Assembly: GCF_024127895.1 (NCBI RefSeq)
Contig: NZ_JAMYBK010000005.1
Location: 186,001 to 250,000, forward strand
Length of the DNA: 64,000 bases
From: Pseudomonas guariconensis
GTDB lineage: Bacteria > Pseudomonadota > Gammaproteobacteria > Pseudomonadales > Pseudomonadaceae
Reading direction: 5' to 3'
The position numbers and the translations under genes are program-made. Positions 24,719 to 33,957 of the stretch are shown here, piece by piece (positions within the stretch are counted from its first letter, which is position 1; every line of letters starts with the position of its first letter). Below the pieces are notes generated by a model, which was not told the origin of the DNA, did not search any database, and worked only from the letters and a program-made list of their open reading frames with translations.

Positions 24719-26205
24719 CAGTCGATTACCCGTCCCTTGAGGGCGAACAGGCCTTGCGGACGCTTCTGGATGAACAGGATGATCAGCGCAAGGATGAGGA
24801 TCTTGCCGAGTACCGCACCGATCTGCGGCTCCAGCAGCTTGTTGGCGATCCCTAGGCCGAAGGCGGCCCAGAGGCTGCCGGCGAGCTGGCCGACACCGCC
24901 GAGCACCACCACCAGGAACGAGTCGATGATGTAGCCCTGGCCAAGGTCGGGGCCGACGTTGCCCACCTGGCTCAGGGCCACGCCGCCCAGCCCGGCGATG
25001 CCCGAGCCAAGGCCGAAGGCGAGCATGTCCACCCGGCCGGTGGCGACGCCGCAGCAGGCAGCCATGTTGCGGTTCTGGGTCACGGCGCGTACGTGCAGGC
25101 CCAACCGTGTGCGGTTGAGCAGCAGCCAGGTGAGCAGCACCACGGCCAGGGCGAAGCCGATGATCACCAGGCGGTTGTAGGGCAGCACCAGGTTCGGCAG
25201 CACCTGGATGCCGCCGGACAGCCAGGCCGGGTTGCCCACTTCGACGTTCTGCGCGCCGAACAGCAGGCGGATGGCCTGGATCAGGATCAGGCTGATGCCC
25301 CAGGTCGCCAGCAGGGTTTCCAACGGCCGGCCGTACAAGTGACGGATCACCGTGCGCTCCAGCGCCATGCCGACCCCGGCGCTGACGGCGAAGGCCACCG
25401 GCAGGGCGATCAACGGGTAGAACTCGATGGCCCCGGGGGCGTGGCGCTGCACCAGTACCTGAACCAGGTAGGTGGTGTAGGCGCCCAGCATGAGCATCTC
25501 GCCATGGGCCATGTTGATCACCCCCAGCAGGCCGAAGGTGATCGCCAGGCCCAGGGCCGCCAGCAGCAGGACCGAGCCCAGGGACAGGCCGCTGAAGGCC
25601 TGGCCGAGCAGCTCGCCGACCAGCAACTTGCGCTTGACCTGGGCCAGGCTGGTTTCGGCGGCGGTACGTACGGCCGGGTCGCTTTCCGCGTCCGGTTGCA
25701 GCAGGGCCTCCAGGCGCGTGCGGGCCAGCGGGTCACCGGTTTCGCCGAGCAGGCGCACGGCCGCCAGGCGTACCGCAGGCTCGCTGGCGCCCAACTGCAG
25801 GTTGGCCAGGGCCAGGCCGAGGGCGGCATGCACGGCGGCGTCCGGCTCGCTGGCCAAGCGCCGGTCGAGGAAGGCCACCTGCGCCGGCTGCGCGCTCTTT
25901 TGCAATTGACGGGCAGCGGCCAGGCGCAGGTCGCTGTCGTCGCTGAACAACTGGTGGCTGGCCAGGGCGTTGTCGATCAGCCCGCGCAGTCGGTTGTTCA
26001 GGCGCACCTTGCGGGTGTCGCCTTCGGCGATGCGGCCCTGCTTGAGCGCGCTCAGCAGCGCCAGCCGCGAGGGCTCGGGTTGCGCTGCCCAGCCCAGGAG
26101 CAGGCGGGCCTGTTCGTTGGCTTTGGCGGCGAGGAAGAATTCGCCCTCGCTGGCCTGGGTTGCCAGGGGCAGCAGGAGCAAGAGCGTGAGCAGGAGTCGG
26201 TACAT
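24718..26205 (-). CDS. urtB: Urea ABC transporter permease UrtB
   Basis: A 495-residue protein. It has a signal-like N-terminus (MYRLLLTLLLLLPLATQA), then about 180 residues of helical, HEAT-like extracytoplasmic sequence, and a LivH-like permease domain from about residue 205 (LLGVINMAHGEMLMLGAYTTY). This two-part layout is usual for UrtB in proteobacteria. Start MYRLLL is chosen because it gives a clean signal peptide; an ATG 30 bases upstream is possible. No strong Shine-Dalgarno is seen at either. Confidence 0.92.
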   Translation of the reverse strand: MYRLLLTLLLLLPLATQASEGEFFLAAKANEQARLLLGWAAQPEPSRLALLSALKQGRIAEGDTRKVRLNNRLRGLIDNALASHQLFSDDSDLRLAAARQLQKSAQPAQVAFLDRRLASEPDAAVHAALGLALANLQLGASEPAVRLAAVRLLGETGDPLARTRLEALLQPDAESDPAVRTAAETSLAQVKRKLLVGELLGQAFSGLSLGSVLLLAALGLAITFGLLGVINMAHGEMLMLGAYTTYLVQVLVQRHAPGAIEFYPLIALPVAFAVSAGVGMALERTVIRHLYGRPLETLLATWGISLILIQAIRLLFGAQNVEVGNPAWLSGGIQVLPNLVLPYNRLVIIGFALAVVLLTWLLLNRTRLGLHVRAVTQNRNMAACCGVATGRVDMLAFGLGSGIAGLGGVALSQVGNVGPDLGQGYIIDSFLVVVLGGVGQLAGSLWAAFGLGIANKLLEPQIGAVLGKILILALIILFIQKRPQGLFALKGRVID

Positions 26206-26299
26206 GAGGGTATCCCGGATCAGCGGTGAATTCATCGCCGGCAAGCCCACCACGACGCCGCAGCGCTTGAGGGCAGTGGGCGCGGGCTTGCCGGTGACT

Positions 26300-26316
26300 G
26301 GGCCGCAGAGCGGCCC
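26300..26316 (-). terminator. Hairpin between urtA and urtB
   Basis: GGGCCGC-AGA-GCGGCCC, a seven-base perfect stem in the 119-base gap after urtA. Like the hairpin after braC, it may raise binding-protein mRNA relative to the downstream membrane genes. Confidence 0.5.
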
Positions 26317-26324
26317 CTGGGCAC

Positions 26325-27590
26325 TCAGTTGCCTTTCACTGCATAGTCAGGCCGCTTTTCGTTGCCCGGAATGAACGGGCTCCAGGGCTGCGCCCGCAAC
26401 GGCTGTTCGGTTTCCCAGACCACGCTGAACTGCCCGTCGTCCTGGATTTCGCCGATCATCACTGGCTTGTGCAGGTGGTGGTTGCTCTTGTCCATGGTCA
26501 GGGTGTAACCCGACGGTGCCTGGAAGCTCTGCCCGGCCAGGGCCTCGCGGACCTTGGCGACCTCGGTGCTGCCGGCCTTCTCCACGGCCTGTGCCCACAT
26601 ATGGATGCCCACGTAGGTGGCCTCCATCGGGTCGTTGGTCACCGCCTTGTCGGCGCCCGGCAGGTTCTTGGCCTTGGCATAGGCCTTCCAGTCGGCGACG
26701 AAGCGTTGGTTGACCGGGTTGTCCACCGACTCGAAGTAGTTCCACGCCGCCAGGTGGCCCACCAGTGGCTTGGTGTCGATGCCACGCAGCTCCTCCTCGC
26801 CCACCGAGAACGCCACCACCGGTACCTCGGTGGCCTTCAGGCCCTGGTTGGCCAGCTCCTTGTAGAAGGGCACGTTGGAATCGCCGTTGACCGTGGAGAT
26901 CACCGCCGTCTTGCCGCCGGCGGCGAATTTCTTGATGTTGGCGACGATGGTCTGGTAGTCGCTGTGGCCGAACGGTGTGTACACCTCTTCGATGTCCTTG
27001 TCGGCCACGCCCTTGCTGTGCAGGAAGGCGCGCAGGATCTTGTTGGTGGTGCGCGGGTAGACGTAGTCGGTGCCGAGCAGGAAGAAGCGCTTGGCTTCGC
27101 CGCCGTCTTCGCTCATCAGGTATTCCACCGCCGGGATGGCCTGCTGGTTCGGTGCCGCGCCGGTATAGAAGACGTTGGGCGACATCTCCTCGCCCTCGTA
27201 CTGCACCGGGTAGAACAGCAGGCCGTCGAGCTCCTCGAATACCGGCAGCACCGACTTGCGCGACACCGAGGTCCAGCAGCCGAACACCACCGCGACCTTG
27301 TCCTGGGTCAGCAACTGGCGGCTCTTCTCGGCGAACAGCGGCCAGTTCGAGGCCGGGTCCACCACCACGGGCTCCAGCAGCTTGCCGTTCACCCCGCCCT
27401 TGGCGTTGATCTGCTCGATGGTCATCAGGGCCATGTCCTTGAGCGACGTCTCGGAGATCGCCATGGTCCCGGACAGCGAATGCAGGATACCGACCTTGAT
27501 GGTCTCGGCGGCCTGGAGGGTCCAGCTCAGACCCATGGCGGCCAGGCTGGCGCTGAGGGTGACGGCCTTGATCAGACTGCGACGCTTCAT
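26325..27590 (-). CDS. urtA: Urea ABC transporter substrate-binding protein UrtA
   Basis: A 421-residue periplasmic binding protein. The N-terminus MKRRSLIKAVTLSASLAAMG has twin arginines in an RRSLIK context, so Tat export is possible, with cleavage before ETIKVGILHSLSG. Downstream, FGCWTSVSRKSVLPVFEELDG and LLFYPVQYEGEEMSPN are typical of urea/short-chain amide binding proteins. GGAGAG precedes ATG 27590; the longer frame upstream is not coding. First gene of urtABCDE, behind a sigma-54-like promoter. Confidence 0.95.
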   Translation of the reverse strand: MKRRSLIKAVTLSASLAAMGLSWTLQAAETIKVGILHSLSGTMAISETSLKDMALMTIEQINAKGGVNGKLLEPVVVDPASNWPLFAEKSRQLLTQDKVAVVFGCWTSVSRKSVLPVFEELDGLLFYPVQYEGEEMSPNVFYTGAAPNQQAIPAVEYLMSEDGGEAKRFFLLGTDYVYPRTTNKILRAFLHSKGVADKDIEEVYTPFGHSDYQTIVANIKKFAAGGKTAVISTVNGDSNVPFYKELANQGLKATEVPVVAFSVGEEELRGIDTKPLVGHLAAWNYFESVDNPVNQRFVADWKAYAKAKNLPGADKAVTNDPMEATYVGIHMWAQAVEKAGSTEVAKVREALAGQSFQAPSGYTLTMDKSNHHLHKPVMIGEIQDDGQFSVVWETEQPLRAQPWSPFIPGNEKRPDYAVKGN

Positions 27591-27640
27591 GTGCTCTCTC
27601 CGTTGAGTTCGGTGGGGTGTGGCGACTCGGGGAGGGCGAT

Positions 27641-27656
27641 TGCAAGGGCTGTGCCG
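27641..27656 (-). promoter_or_regulatory. Sigma-54-like promoter of the urt operon
   Basis: The minus strand reads CGGCACAGCCCTTGCA, one mismatch (C for T) from TGGCAC-N5-TTGCA, with GG and GC ten bases apart. The GC is 52 bases before the urtA start. Nitrogen control through NtrC is the natural expectation for urea uptake, but no convincing NtrC site was found in the short gap. Confidence 0.7.
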
Positions 27657-27748
27657 AAGGCGCAAAGGCTTGAGGCAGGCGGGGTTGGCGACGATCTGGG
27701 GCACCGGGGCGGTCCAGCTTGGTGCCTGCAGGGCAGGTGTGCACGGCA

Positions 27749-27771
27749 TTGGGGCCGCGAGGCGGCCCCAA
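27749..27771 (-). terminator. Hairpin after the cycA-like gene
   Basis: TTGGGGCCGC-GAG-GCGGCCCCAA, a ten-base perfect stem eight bases after the permease stop. No U tract; it separates the permease transcript from the urt promoter. Confidence 0.7.
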
Positions 27772-27778
27772 ATGGGCC

Positions 27779-29194
27779 TCAGTTGTCCTGCACACCGCCC
27801 ACCGTGCTACGCAGCTGGCGTTTGCTGCGCACGAACTGGTAGGTGACCGCCAGGATCACGAACCACAGCGGCGTGACCACCAGGGCCGCACGGGTGTCGT
27901 CTTCCAGGCTCAGCAGCACCAGGATGAAGGCGAAGAACGCCAGGCACACGTAGCACATCACGCGCCCGCCAGGCATCTTGTACTTCGACGCCTCATGCAG
28001 GGCGGCGCGCTGCTTGCGGTAGGTCAGGTACGACAGCAGGATCAGCGTCCAGACGAACATGAACAACAGCGCCGAGACGGTAGTGACCAGGGTGAAGGCC
28101 TCGACCAGGTCGGGGATCACGTAGATCAGCACGGCACCGAGCAGCAGGCAGGTGCAGGAGAAGTACAGGCCGTTGGCCGGCACGGCGCGGCGCGACAGTT
28201 TCTCGAAGGCCTTGGGCGCGTCGCCCTCCTGGGCCAGGCCATAGAGCATGCGGCTGGTGGAGAACACGCCGCTGTTGGCCGAGGACGCGGCCGAGGTCAG
28301 CACCACGAAGTTGATGATGCTCGCCGCCGCCGGCAGGCCAGCCAGGACGAACAACTCCACGAACGGGCTCTTGCCCGGCACCACGTCGCGCCACGGGGTG
28401 ACGGCCATGATGGCGATCAGCGCCAGCACATAGAACACGATGATGCGGACCGGGATCGAGTTGATCGCCCGTGGCAAGGTGCGCTCGGGGTTCTTCGCCT
28501 CGGCGGCGGTGGTGCCCACCAGCTCGATGCCGACGAAGGCGAACACGGCGATCTGAAAGCCCGCGAAGAAGCCCATCAGGCCATGAGGGAACATGCCGTC
28601 GTCGTTCCACAGGTTGGCCAGGCTCGCGGTGCGGCCAGCCGGCGACTCGAAGCCGCTGACGACCATGTACAGGCCGGTGGCGACCAGGCCGAGGATGGCG
28701 ACGATCTTGATCATGGCGAACCAGAACTCGATCTCGCCGAACATCTTCACGGTGATCAGGTTCAGCGACAGCAGCACGCCGACGCAGGCCAGCGCCGGTA
28801 CCCACTGGGGCAGGTCGGGAAACCAGAACTGCGAGTAGGCGGCGATGGCGATCACGTCGGCGATGCCGGTGATGACCCAGCAGAACCAGTAGGTCCAGCC
28901 GGTGAAATAGCCGGCCCAGGGGCCGAGCAGGTCGGAGGAGAAGTCGATGAACGACTTGTAGTTCAGGTTCGACAGCAGCAGTTCGCCCATGGCGCGCATG
29001 ACGAAGAACAGCATGAAGCCGATGATCATGTAGACGAAGATGATCGACGGCCCCGCCAGGCTGATGGTCTTGCCCGAGCCCATGAACAGGCCGGTGCCGA
29101 TGGCGCCACCGATGGCGATCAGCTGGATGTGGCGGTTGGTCAGGTTGCGTTGCAGGTGCTGGTCATCTGCTGGTGTGGGAGAGGTCCGTGTCAT
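27779..29194 (-). CDS. cycA: D-serine/D-alanine/glycine transporter (CycA-type permease)
   Basis: A 471-residue APC-superfamily symporter with twelve predicted membrane segments. It is very close to E. coli CycA over the whole length, for instance LRRNLTNRHIQLIAIGG-like N-terminus, SGKTISLAGPSIIFVYM, LLGPWAGYFTGWTYWFCW and TSAASSANSGVFSTSRML. It imports small neutral amino acids with protons. ATG 29194 (MTRTSPTPADD) is given; ATG 29209 would add five residues, and neither has a strong ribosome binding site. It stands alone between a REP and the urt promoter. Confidence 0.92.
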   Translation of the reverse strand: MTRTSPTPADDQHLQRNLTNRHIQLIAIGGAIGTGLFMGSGKTISLAGPSIIFVYMIIGFMLFFVMRAMGELLLSNLNYKSFIDFSSDLLGPWAGYFTGWTYWFCWVITGIADVIAIAAYSQFWFPDLPQWVPALACVGVLLSLNLITVKMFGEIEFWFAMIKIVAILGLVATGLYMVVSGFESPAGRTASLANLWNDDGMFPHGLMGFFAGFQIAVFAFVGIELVGTTAAEAKNPERTLPRAINSIPVRIIVFYVLALIAIMAVTPWRDVVPGKSPFVELFVLAGLPAAASIINFVVLTSAASSANSGVFSTSRMLYGLAQEGDAPKAFEKLSRRAVPANGLYFSCTCLLLGAVLIYVIPDLVEAFTLVTTVSALLFMFVWTLILLSYLTYRKQRAALHEASKYKMPGGRVMCYVCLAFFAFILVLLSLEDDTRAALVVTPLWFVILAVTYQFVRSKRQLRSTVGGVQDN

Positions 29195-29320
29195 GGGCTT
29201 GTATTCCATCGAGGGTCGGTCTTGTTGTCGGGAAGCCGGGTAGGCTAACACGCGTGTTCCGGTCGGGGGACGCGGCAGATCGACTCCAGCGGGGATCGCG
29301 CAAGGGGCTGCTGCGCAGTC

Positions 29321-29403
29321 CAATCGCGGGCAAGCCCGCGCCCACAGGGGCGGCGCCGCTCTCGAGGGCAGCGGTTACCTGTAGGCGCGAGCTTGCCCGC
29401 GAT
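29321..29403. repeat. REP pair between the copper operon and cycA
   Basis: AATCGCGGGCAAGCCCGCGCCCACAG and an inverted copy ending GAGCTTGCCCGCGAT face each other over about 30 bases. The variant CGCGCCCACA replaces CGCTCCCACA. Confidence 0.8.
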
Positions 29404-29425
29404 GGGCCGCAAAGCGGTCCGGGGC

Positions 29426-30790
29426 TCAAGCCCTGGCAAGCACCTTGCGGCGCACCGCCAGGCTGTCGACCAACCACATCACCAGCATCGACACCCCGAC
29501 CAGCGGGAAGGCGAGGCCCAGCACCAGCATCACCCCCACGGCGGTCTTCCAGCGCGGCAGGTCATGCCGCAGCGGTGGCACTCCCAGCCCACCGGTCGGC
29601 CGGCGCTTCCACCACATCACCAGGCCACTGACCGAGCCCAGCAGGATCATCAGGCACACCACCAGGATAATGAACTGGTTCAACGGCCCGAACATCCGCC
29701 CCTCATGCAGCATCACCCCGAGTTCGGTGGCACGGGCGACCGGGCCGTAGTCCTGCCAGCGCACATCGGCCAAGACCTTGCCAGTGTACTGGTCCACATG
29801 CAGGGTGGCGTCGTTGCGCGGATCGTCGGCGAACACCGCGACAGTGAACACCCCATCCGCCGTGGTCGGCAGGGTGATGCTGTAGCCGGGCTCGACCTGG
29901 CGTGCGCTGGCGATGTCCTCGACCTGCTGCAGGCTCACCTGCGGCGCGGCCGGTGCGCTGGCCATGGTGTGGTGCCTGGCATGCTCGGCATGGGCGCCGG
30001 AGACCGGCATCGGCGTGTTCTCCAGGGCCCAGGGCACGGTCTGGCGGTGGGCCTGGTTGAGCGCGCCGGCCTGCTGGTCGGAGGTGGGTACGTCGTTCCA
30101 CATGGCGGCGGGAAAGCGGTTCCACAATTCGGCGTACTGCTTGCCCCACAGGCCGGTCCAGGTCATGCCACTGAGCAGCATCAGCAACAGCAGGGCCGAG
30201 CCCCAGAAACCGCTGACTGCATGCAGGTCGCGCCACAGCACACGGCCGCGTGCCGACAGGCGGGGCCACAGCACGCCGGCGCCGTTGCGCCCGCGCGGCC
30301 ACCACAGGTACAGGCCAGACACCACCAGCACGATGCCCCAGCCGGCGGCCAGTTCCACCAGGCGATCGCCCAGTGTGCCGACCATCAGCTCGCCATGCAG
30401 GGCGCGGGCGATCGCCTGCAGGTTGTTCTTGCCGTCCTGTTCGCCGAGTACCTTGCCGCTGTAAGGGTCGACGAACACGTTCAGCTCGCGCCCGCCGTCG
30501 TGCACCACGAACTGTGCGCTGCGCTCGGCATTGAGCGGCGGCAGGTACTGCCCCACATGCCCTTGTGGATAAGCCTGGCGCACCTCGGCCAGCAAGGTGT
30601 CGGCGCCTTGCCGGTGATGGCCGGCCTCGACCACCATCAGGTCGCGGTACATCAGCGGGTCGAGCTGCGGCTTGAACAGGTAGACGATCCCGGTGATCGC
30701 CAGCAGGATCATGAACGGCGCGACGAACAGCCCGGCGTAGAAATGCCAGCGCCAGGCCAGGTTGTAGAAGGAGATGCGTGGTGTGCTCAT
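29426..30790 (-). CDS. PepSY-associated TM-helix protein (putative metal-uptake reductase)
   Basis: A 454-residue inner-membrane protein with PepSY_TM architecture: one N-terminal helix (AGLFVAPFMILLAITGIVYLF), a helix pair near residues 140-220, and two C-terminal helices, separated by two periplasmic PepSY-like domains. Conserved His in WRWHFYAG, ALHGEL and LHAVSG could bind haem, as in siderophore-reducing relatives. It ends the copper operon and overlaps nothing, lying 61 bases after oprC. Role in reducing or releasing copper after OprC uptake is inferred. GGGGAGG precedes the ATG. Confidence 0.82.
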   Translation of the reverse strand: MSTPRISFYNLAWRWHFYAGLFVAPFMILLAITGIVYLFKPQLDPLMYRDLMVVEAGHHRQGADTLLAEVRQAYPQGHVGQYLPPLNAERSAQFVVHDGGRELNVFVDPYSGKVLGEQDGKNNLQAIARALHGELMVGTLGDRLVELAAGWGIVLVVSGLYLWWPRGRNGAGVLWPRLSARGRVLWRDLHAVSGFWGSALLLLMLLSGMTWTGLWGKQYAELWNRFPAAMWNDVPTSDQQAGALNQAHRQTVPWALENTPMPVSGAHAEHARHHTMASAPAAPQVSLQQVEDIASARQVEPGYSITLPTTADGVFTVAVFADDPRNDATLHVDQYTGKVLADVRWQDYGPVARATELGVMLHEGRMFGPLNQFIILVVCLMILLGSVSGLVMWWKRRPTGGLGVPPLRHDLPRWKTAVGVMLVLGLAFPLVGVSMLVMWLVDSLAVRRKVLARA

Positions 30791-30850
30791 GGGAACCTCC
30801 CCATATGACCAGGTTGGGGCGCGGTGCTGGCCGCGCTCGGTTCGTTGTTG

Positions 30851-32917
30851 TCAGAAGCTGATGTCGACCTTGGTCCAGAAGGTCCTGCCTGGCTCGTTCA
30901 CCGGCCGCGGGTCCGTGGCCGGGTAGCCGAACCCGGCGTTCCCGGCCAGGTTCAGGTGCTCGGCGTAGGCCTTGTCGAACAGGTTGTCGACGCCGGCGCT
31001 GAGCTTGAGGTTGCGGCTGACCTTGTAGGCGCCGTTGAGCGAGAACACGCCGAAGCCGGCGCTCTTCTCATAGTCCTTGCCGACCACGTTGCCCTGGTTC
31101 TCGGCGATACGGTTCTGCGCCGCCACCAGCCGCCACAAGGCACCGACGCTCCAGGTATCGCGGCTGTAGGTCAGGCCCAGCCGACTTTCCAGGGGAGGCA
31201 TCTGCGGCAGCGCCTTGCCATCGCTGCTGTTCTTGCCCCAGGCGTAGGCCAGGGTGGCGTCGGCCTTCCAGCGCTCGGTCAGCTTGTAGGCCGCGCCCAG
31301 TTCGCCACCCATGATGCGGGCGTCGATGTTCTGGGCTTGGGAGCTGAGCATGCCCATCATGCCGGGACGGTAGTCGAACAGAATGTAGTCGCGGACCTGC
31401 CCGACATAACCCGAGGCCCAGGCTTCCAGGCGCTCGTCGCGGTACTGCAGGCCGAAGTCGAGCTGGGTGGTCTTTTCTGGCTTGATGCCGTCGAAGGCGT
31501 TGGCCGCGCCGTCCGGAGCCAGCTTGGGCGAGAACAGCTCCCAATAGTCAGGGAAACGCTGGGCATGGCCGAGGCCGATGTAGGTGGTCGCCGGGATCGA
31601 GGCCAGGTCGTGCTCGTAGCGCACGAAACCGCTGGGCAGGGTGTCGGCGCGGGTGTCGCCTTCGGTGGCGCTGCCTTCACGCAAGTCCCTGGCCGAGGCT
31701 CGGTCGAGGCGCACGCCAGTGACCAGGCGGTCCTCGCCGGTGGCGTACCAGGTCAGCTCGCCGAACGCACCGTAGTTGTGGAAGTCGGCGTCCTTGGTCC
31801 AAGGCTGGCCCTTGTGCGCATCGACCCCCATGCCACCGCGCGCGCGGTGTTCGTTGGTCTGTGCGTCGATGCCGCTGACCAGTTGCACGTCGGCCCAGCG
31901 CCAGGTGGCCTTGATGCGCGCGCCCAGGGTGCGACGGTCGACGTTGCTGACCATGGGCATGCCCATCATGCCGCTGCCCGACGGGGTGCGCAGGCTGTAG
32001 TTGTCCATCACGTGGTCGGCGTAGTTGTAGTAGACCTGCGCCTCGACCTTGTCGAGCACCTCGCCGAGGTTGGACTTCTCGAAGCGCAGGCCCAGGCTCT
32101 CGCGCTTGAACTGCGAGCCGTCCATGCCGCGCCCGGCGTAGCGGGCCTCGCCGTCGCCCTTGCCGGCGGTCAGCTCCAGCAGGGTGTCGGCGTCTGGCGT
32201 CCAGCCGAGGGTGACATCGCCGTTCCATTTGTCCCAGCGCGACGGCACGGTGTCGCCATTGCCGTCCTCGTAGTCGTCCGAGCGCGACTGGTTGCCGACG
32301 AAGCGCGCATAGGCCTGCCTGTTGCCGGCGGCGGCGTCCAGCACCTTGTCGAAGCGGCCATTGGAACCGGCCAGCAGGCTCGCGTCGACGCGGCTGCCCA
32401 GTTCGCCGAAGCGTTCTGGTTCGCGCTCGAAGAGAATGGTCCCGGCCGAACCGCCGGGGCCCCAGATCACGCTTTGCGGGCCTTTGATCACGGTGAGGCG
32501 GTCGTAGGTTTCCGGCGAGATGTAGGAGGTCGGGGCGTCCATGCGGTTGGGGCAGGCGCCGAGCATCACGCCGCCGTTGGTGAGGATGTTCAGGCGCGAG
32601 CCGAACATGCCGCGCAGCACTGGGTCGCCGTTGGTGCCGCCGGAGCGGATCGCCGAGAAGCCGGGGATGGTCTTGAGGTAGTCGGCGCCGTCGCTGGCCG
32701 GCACGGGCTGGCGTGGGTCCTTGGGGTTGGTGACCACGGTCAGCGGCGAACTGGGCGCGATGGCGGTGATGACTGTGGGGCTCAGTTCGGCCGGGTCGTG
32801 CTCGTGGCCTTCGTGGCCGGTTTCGGTGGCCAGGGCCAGGGGCGCGAGCAGCGAGCCGCAGAGCAAGGCGATGGTCCCACGCAGGGACAAGGCGAAAGCA
32901 GGGGTACAGCCGGACAT
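30851..32917 (-). CDS. oprC: TonB-dependent copper receptor OprC
   Basis: A 688-residue outer-membrane receptor. A 30-residue signal precedes TETGHEGHEHDP, a His-rich start. The plug shows GACPNRMDA with Cys122 and Met126, the CxxxM copper site of OprC. Met-rich loops (SGMMGMPM and PGMMGML) and a C-terminal TFWTKVDISF with aromatic end complete the barrel. It imports copper across the outer membrane with TonB energy. It lies 67 bases after the DUF2946 gene and is followed by the PepSY protein on the same strand. Confidence 0.93.
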   Translation of the reverse strand: MSGCTPAFALSLRGTIALLCGSLLAPLALATETGHEGHEHDPAELSPTVITAIAPSSPLTVVTNPKDPRQPVPASDGADYLKTIPGFSAIRSGGTNGDPVLRGMFGSRLNILTNGGVMLGACPNRMDAPTSYISPETYDRLTVIKGPQSVIWGPGGSAGTILFEREPERFGELGSRVDASLLAGSNGRFDKVLDAAAGNRQAYARFVGNQSRSDDYEDGNGDTVPSRWDKWNGDVTLGWTPDADTLLELTAGKGDGEARYAGRGMDGSQFKRESLGLRFEKSNLGEVLDKVEAQVYYNYADHVMDNYSLRTPSGSGMMGMPMVSNVDRRTLGARIKATWRWADVQLVSGIDAQTNEHRARGGMGVDAHKGQPWTKDADFHNYGAFGELTWYATGEDRLVTGVRLDRASARDLREGSATEGDTRADTLPSGFVRYEHDLASIPATTYIGLGHAQRFPDYWELFSPKLAPDGAANAFDGIKPEKTTQLDFGLQYRDERLEAWASGYVGQVRDYILFDYRPGMMGMLSSQAQNIDARIMGGELGAAYKLTERWKADATLAYAWGKNSSDGKALPQMPPLESRLGLTYSRDTWSVGALWRLVAAQNRIAENQGNVVGKDYEKSAGFGVFSLNGAYKVSRNLKLSAGVDNLFDKAYAEHLNLAGNAGFGYPATDPRPVNEPGRTFWTKVDISF

Positions 32918-32984
32918 GGAATTTTCCGTCGATCAGTCGTGAGTGGGCGCGAAGCCTCCTGGCTCCGTGCGACAAAAAAAGTGT

Positions 32985-33407
32985 TCAGACGCTGATCGGG
33001 AGGGGCGGCGCGCGGCTGCGCGCACCGGGGAACACGGCCTGCCGGGCATGGCCCTGGCGCGTTGGGGTGAAGAGGTGCGTGGAGGGAATGACGAGGCCGA
33101 CGCTGAGCGGGCTGAGGGCTTGGGGCAGGGCTGGGCAGTTGAACAGCAGGCTGCAGTAGCCGCACTTTTCCCAAAGGGCATGCTGGTGGCCGTCGCCGTG
33201 ATGCGCGTCATCGCCATGGTGATGGCCGGCGGACATGGACATGTCCATCGGCATGGGCATGCTGGCGTGGTGCTCCATCGGCATCGACTGGGAGACCAGT
33301 GGGCCGATGAAGATCATCCACATGGCGAACAGGCTCAGCCAGCCGCCACCGACGCGCCTGCGAACAGGGCGGGTGGAGCGGGTGATCCGGTTGCGCGGCA
33401 GGCTCAT
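32985..33407 (-). CDS. DUF2946 family protein, His/Met-rich
   Basis: A 140-residue protein with one N-terminal hydrophobic segment (WLSLFAMWMIFIGPLV) and then a very metal-ligand-rich stretch: MPMEHHASMPMPMDMSMS followed by GHHHGDDAHHGDGHQH, then CGYC and LFNCPALPQ. This DUF2946 pattern goes with copper genes. It probably binds Cu(I)/Cu(II) in the periplasm. It lies between the PCuAC chaperone gene (19 bases) and oprC, in one operon. Function is inferred from composition and context. Confidence 0.8.
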   Translation of the reverse strand: MSLPRNRITRSTRPVRRRVGGGWLSLFAMWMIFIGPLVSQSMPMEHHASMPMPMDMSMSAGHHHGDDAHHGDGHQHALWEKCGYCSLLFNCPALPQALSPLSVGLVIPSTHLFTPTRQGHARQAVFPGARSRAPPLPISV

Positions 33408-33426
33408 GGCGAGCGCCCGTCAGCGG

Positions 33427-33909
33427 TCAGTGCGCGTGGTCGTGCCCTGGCTGATCGGCCGGCGGCTGCTGTTGCACGGCGACCTCGACGGTGATGTCGC
33501 CGGCCTTCTCGAAGTGCAAGGTCAGCGGGAAGCGCTTGCCATCGACGAGCAGGCTGCGGTCCTTCGGTTGCATCAGCATCACGTGGTAGGCGCCGGGAGA
33601 GAAGGTCAGGTCCTTGCCGGCGGGGACGAGCACGTTGGGCACCTGTTGCATCTTCATGGCGCCGCTGGCGGCCTTGGCGTGTTCGTGCAGTTGCACGTCA
33701 TCGCTCAGCGGGCTGTCGGCGCCCAGCAGGCGGTCATCGGCCTTGCCGTTGTTGTGCACGATGAAGTACGCGGCCACGTTGGGGGCGTTCGGTGGCAGCT
33801 GCAACGACCAGGGGTGGGCGATGTGCAGGTCGCCCTGGGTGTATTCATGGGCGTTGGCGAAGGCGCCGGGCAGCAGCAGGGCGGCCAGGACGAGGGCGTG
33901 CTTGAACAT
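33427..33909 (-). CDS. Periplasmic copper chaperone PCu(A)C
   Basis: A 160-residue protein with a signal peptide ending AFANA before HEYTQGDLHIAHPWSL. It contains the family copper motif H-M-x-M-x-H-x-M, seen as HEHAKAASGAMKMQQ and later AYHVMLMQP. A His-containing tail (PGHDHAH) ends the chain. PCuAC proteins carry Cu(I) to cytochrome oxidase assembly or other acceptors. CGGAGATC precedes the ATG. It sits between two DUF2946 genes in the copper operon. Confidence 0.9.
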   Translation of the reverse strand: MFKHALVLAALLLPGAFANAHEYTQGDLHIAHPWSLQLPPNAPNVAAYFIVHNNGKADDRLLGADSPLSDDVQLHEHAKAASGAMKMQQVPNVLVPAGKDLTFSPGAYHVMLMQPKDRSLLVDGKRFPLTLHFEKAGDITVEVAVQQQPPADQPGHDHAH

Positions 33910-33957
33910 GGTTGAGATCTCCGGTCTGTTCGGGTTCAGGGCGACGGTGCGGTGAAC

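Noticed and set aside
30824..32995. Plus-strand open frame of over 700 codons opposite oprC
   Set aside because: Repetitive Gly/Val/Gln-rich composition with no domain, and complete overlap with the receptor gene.
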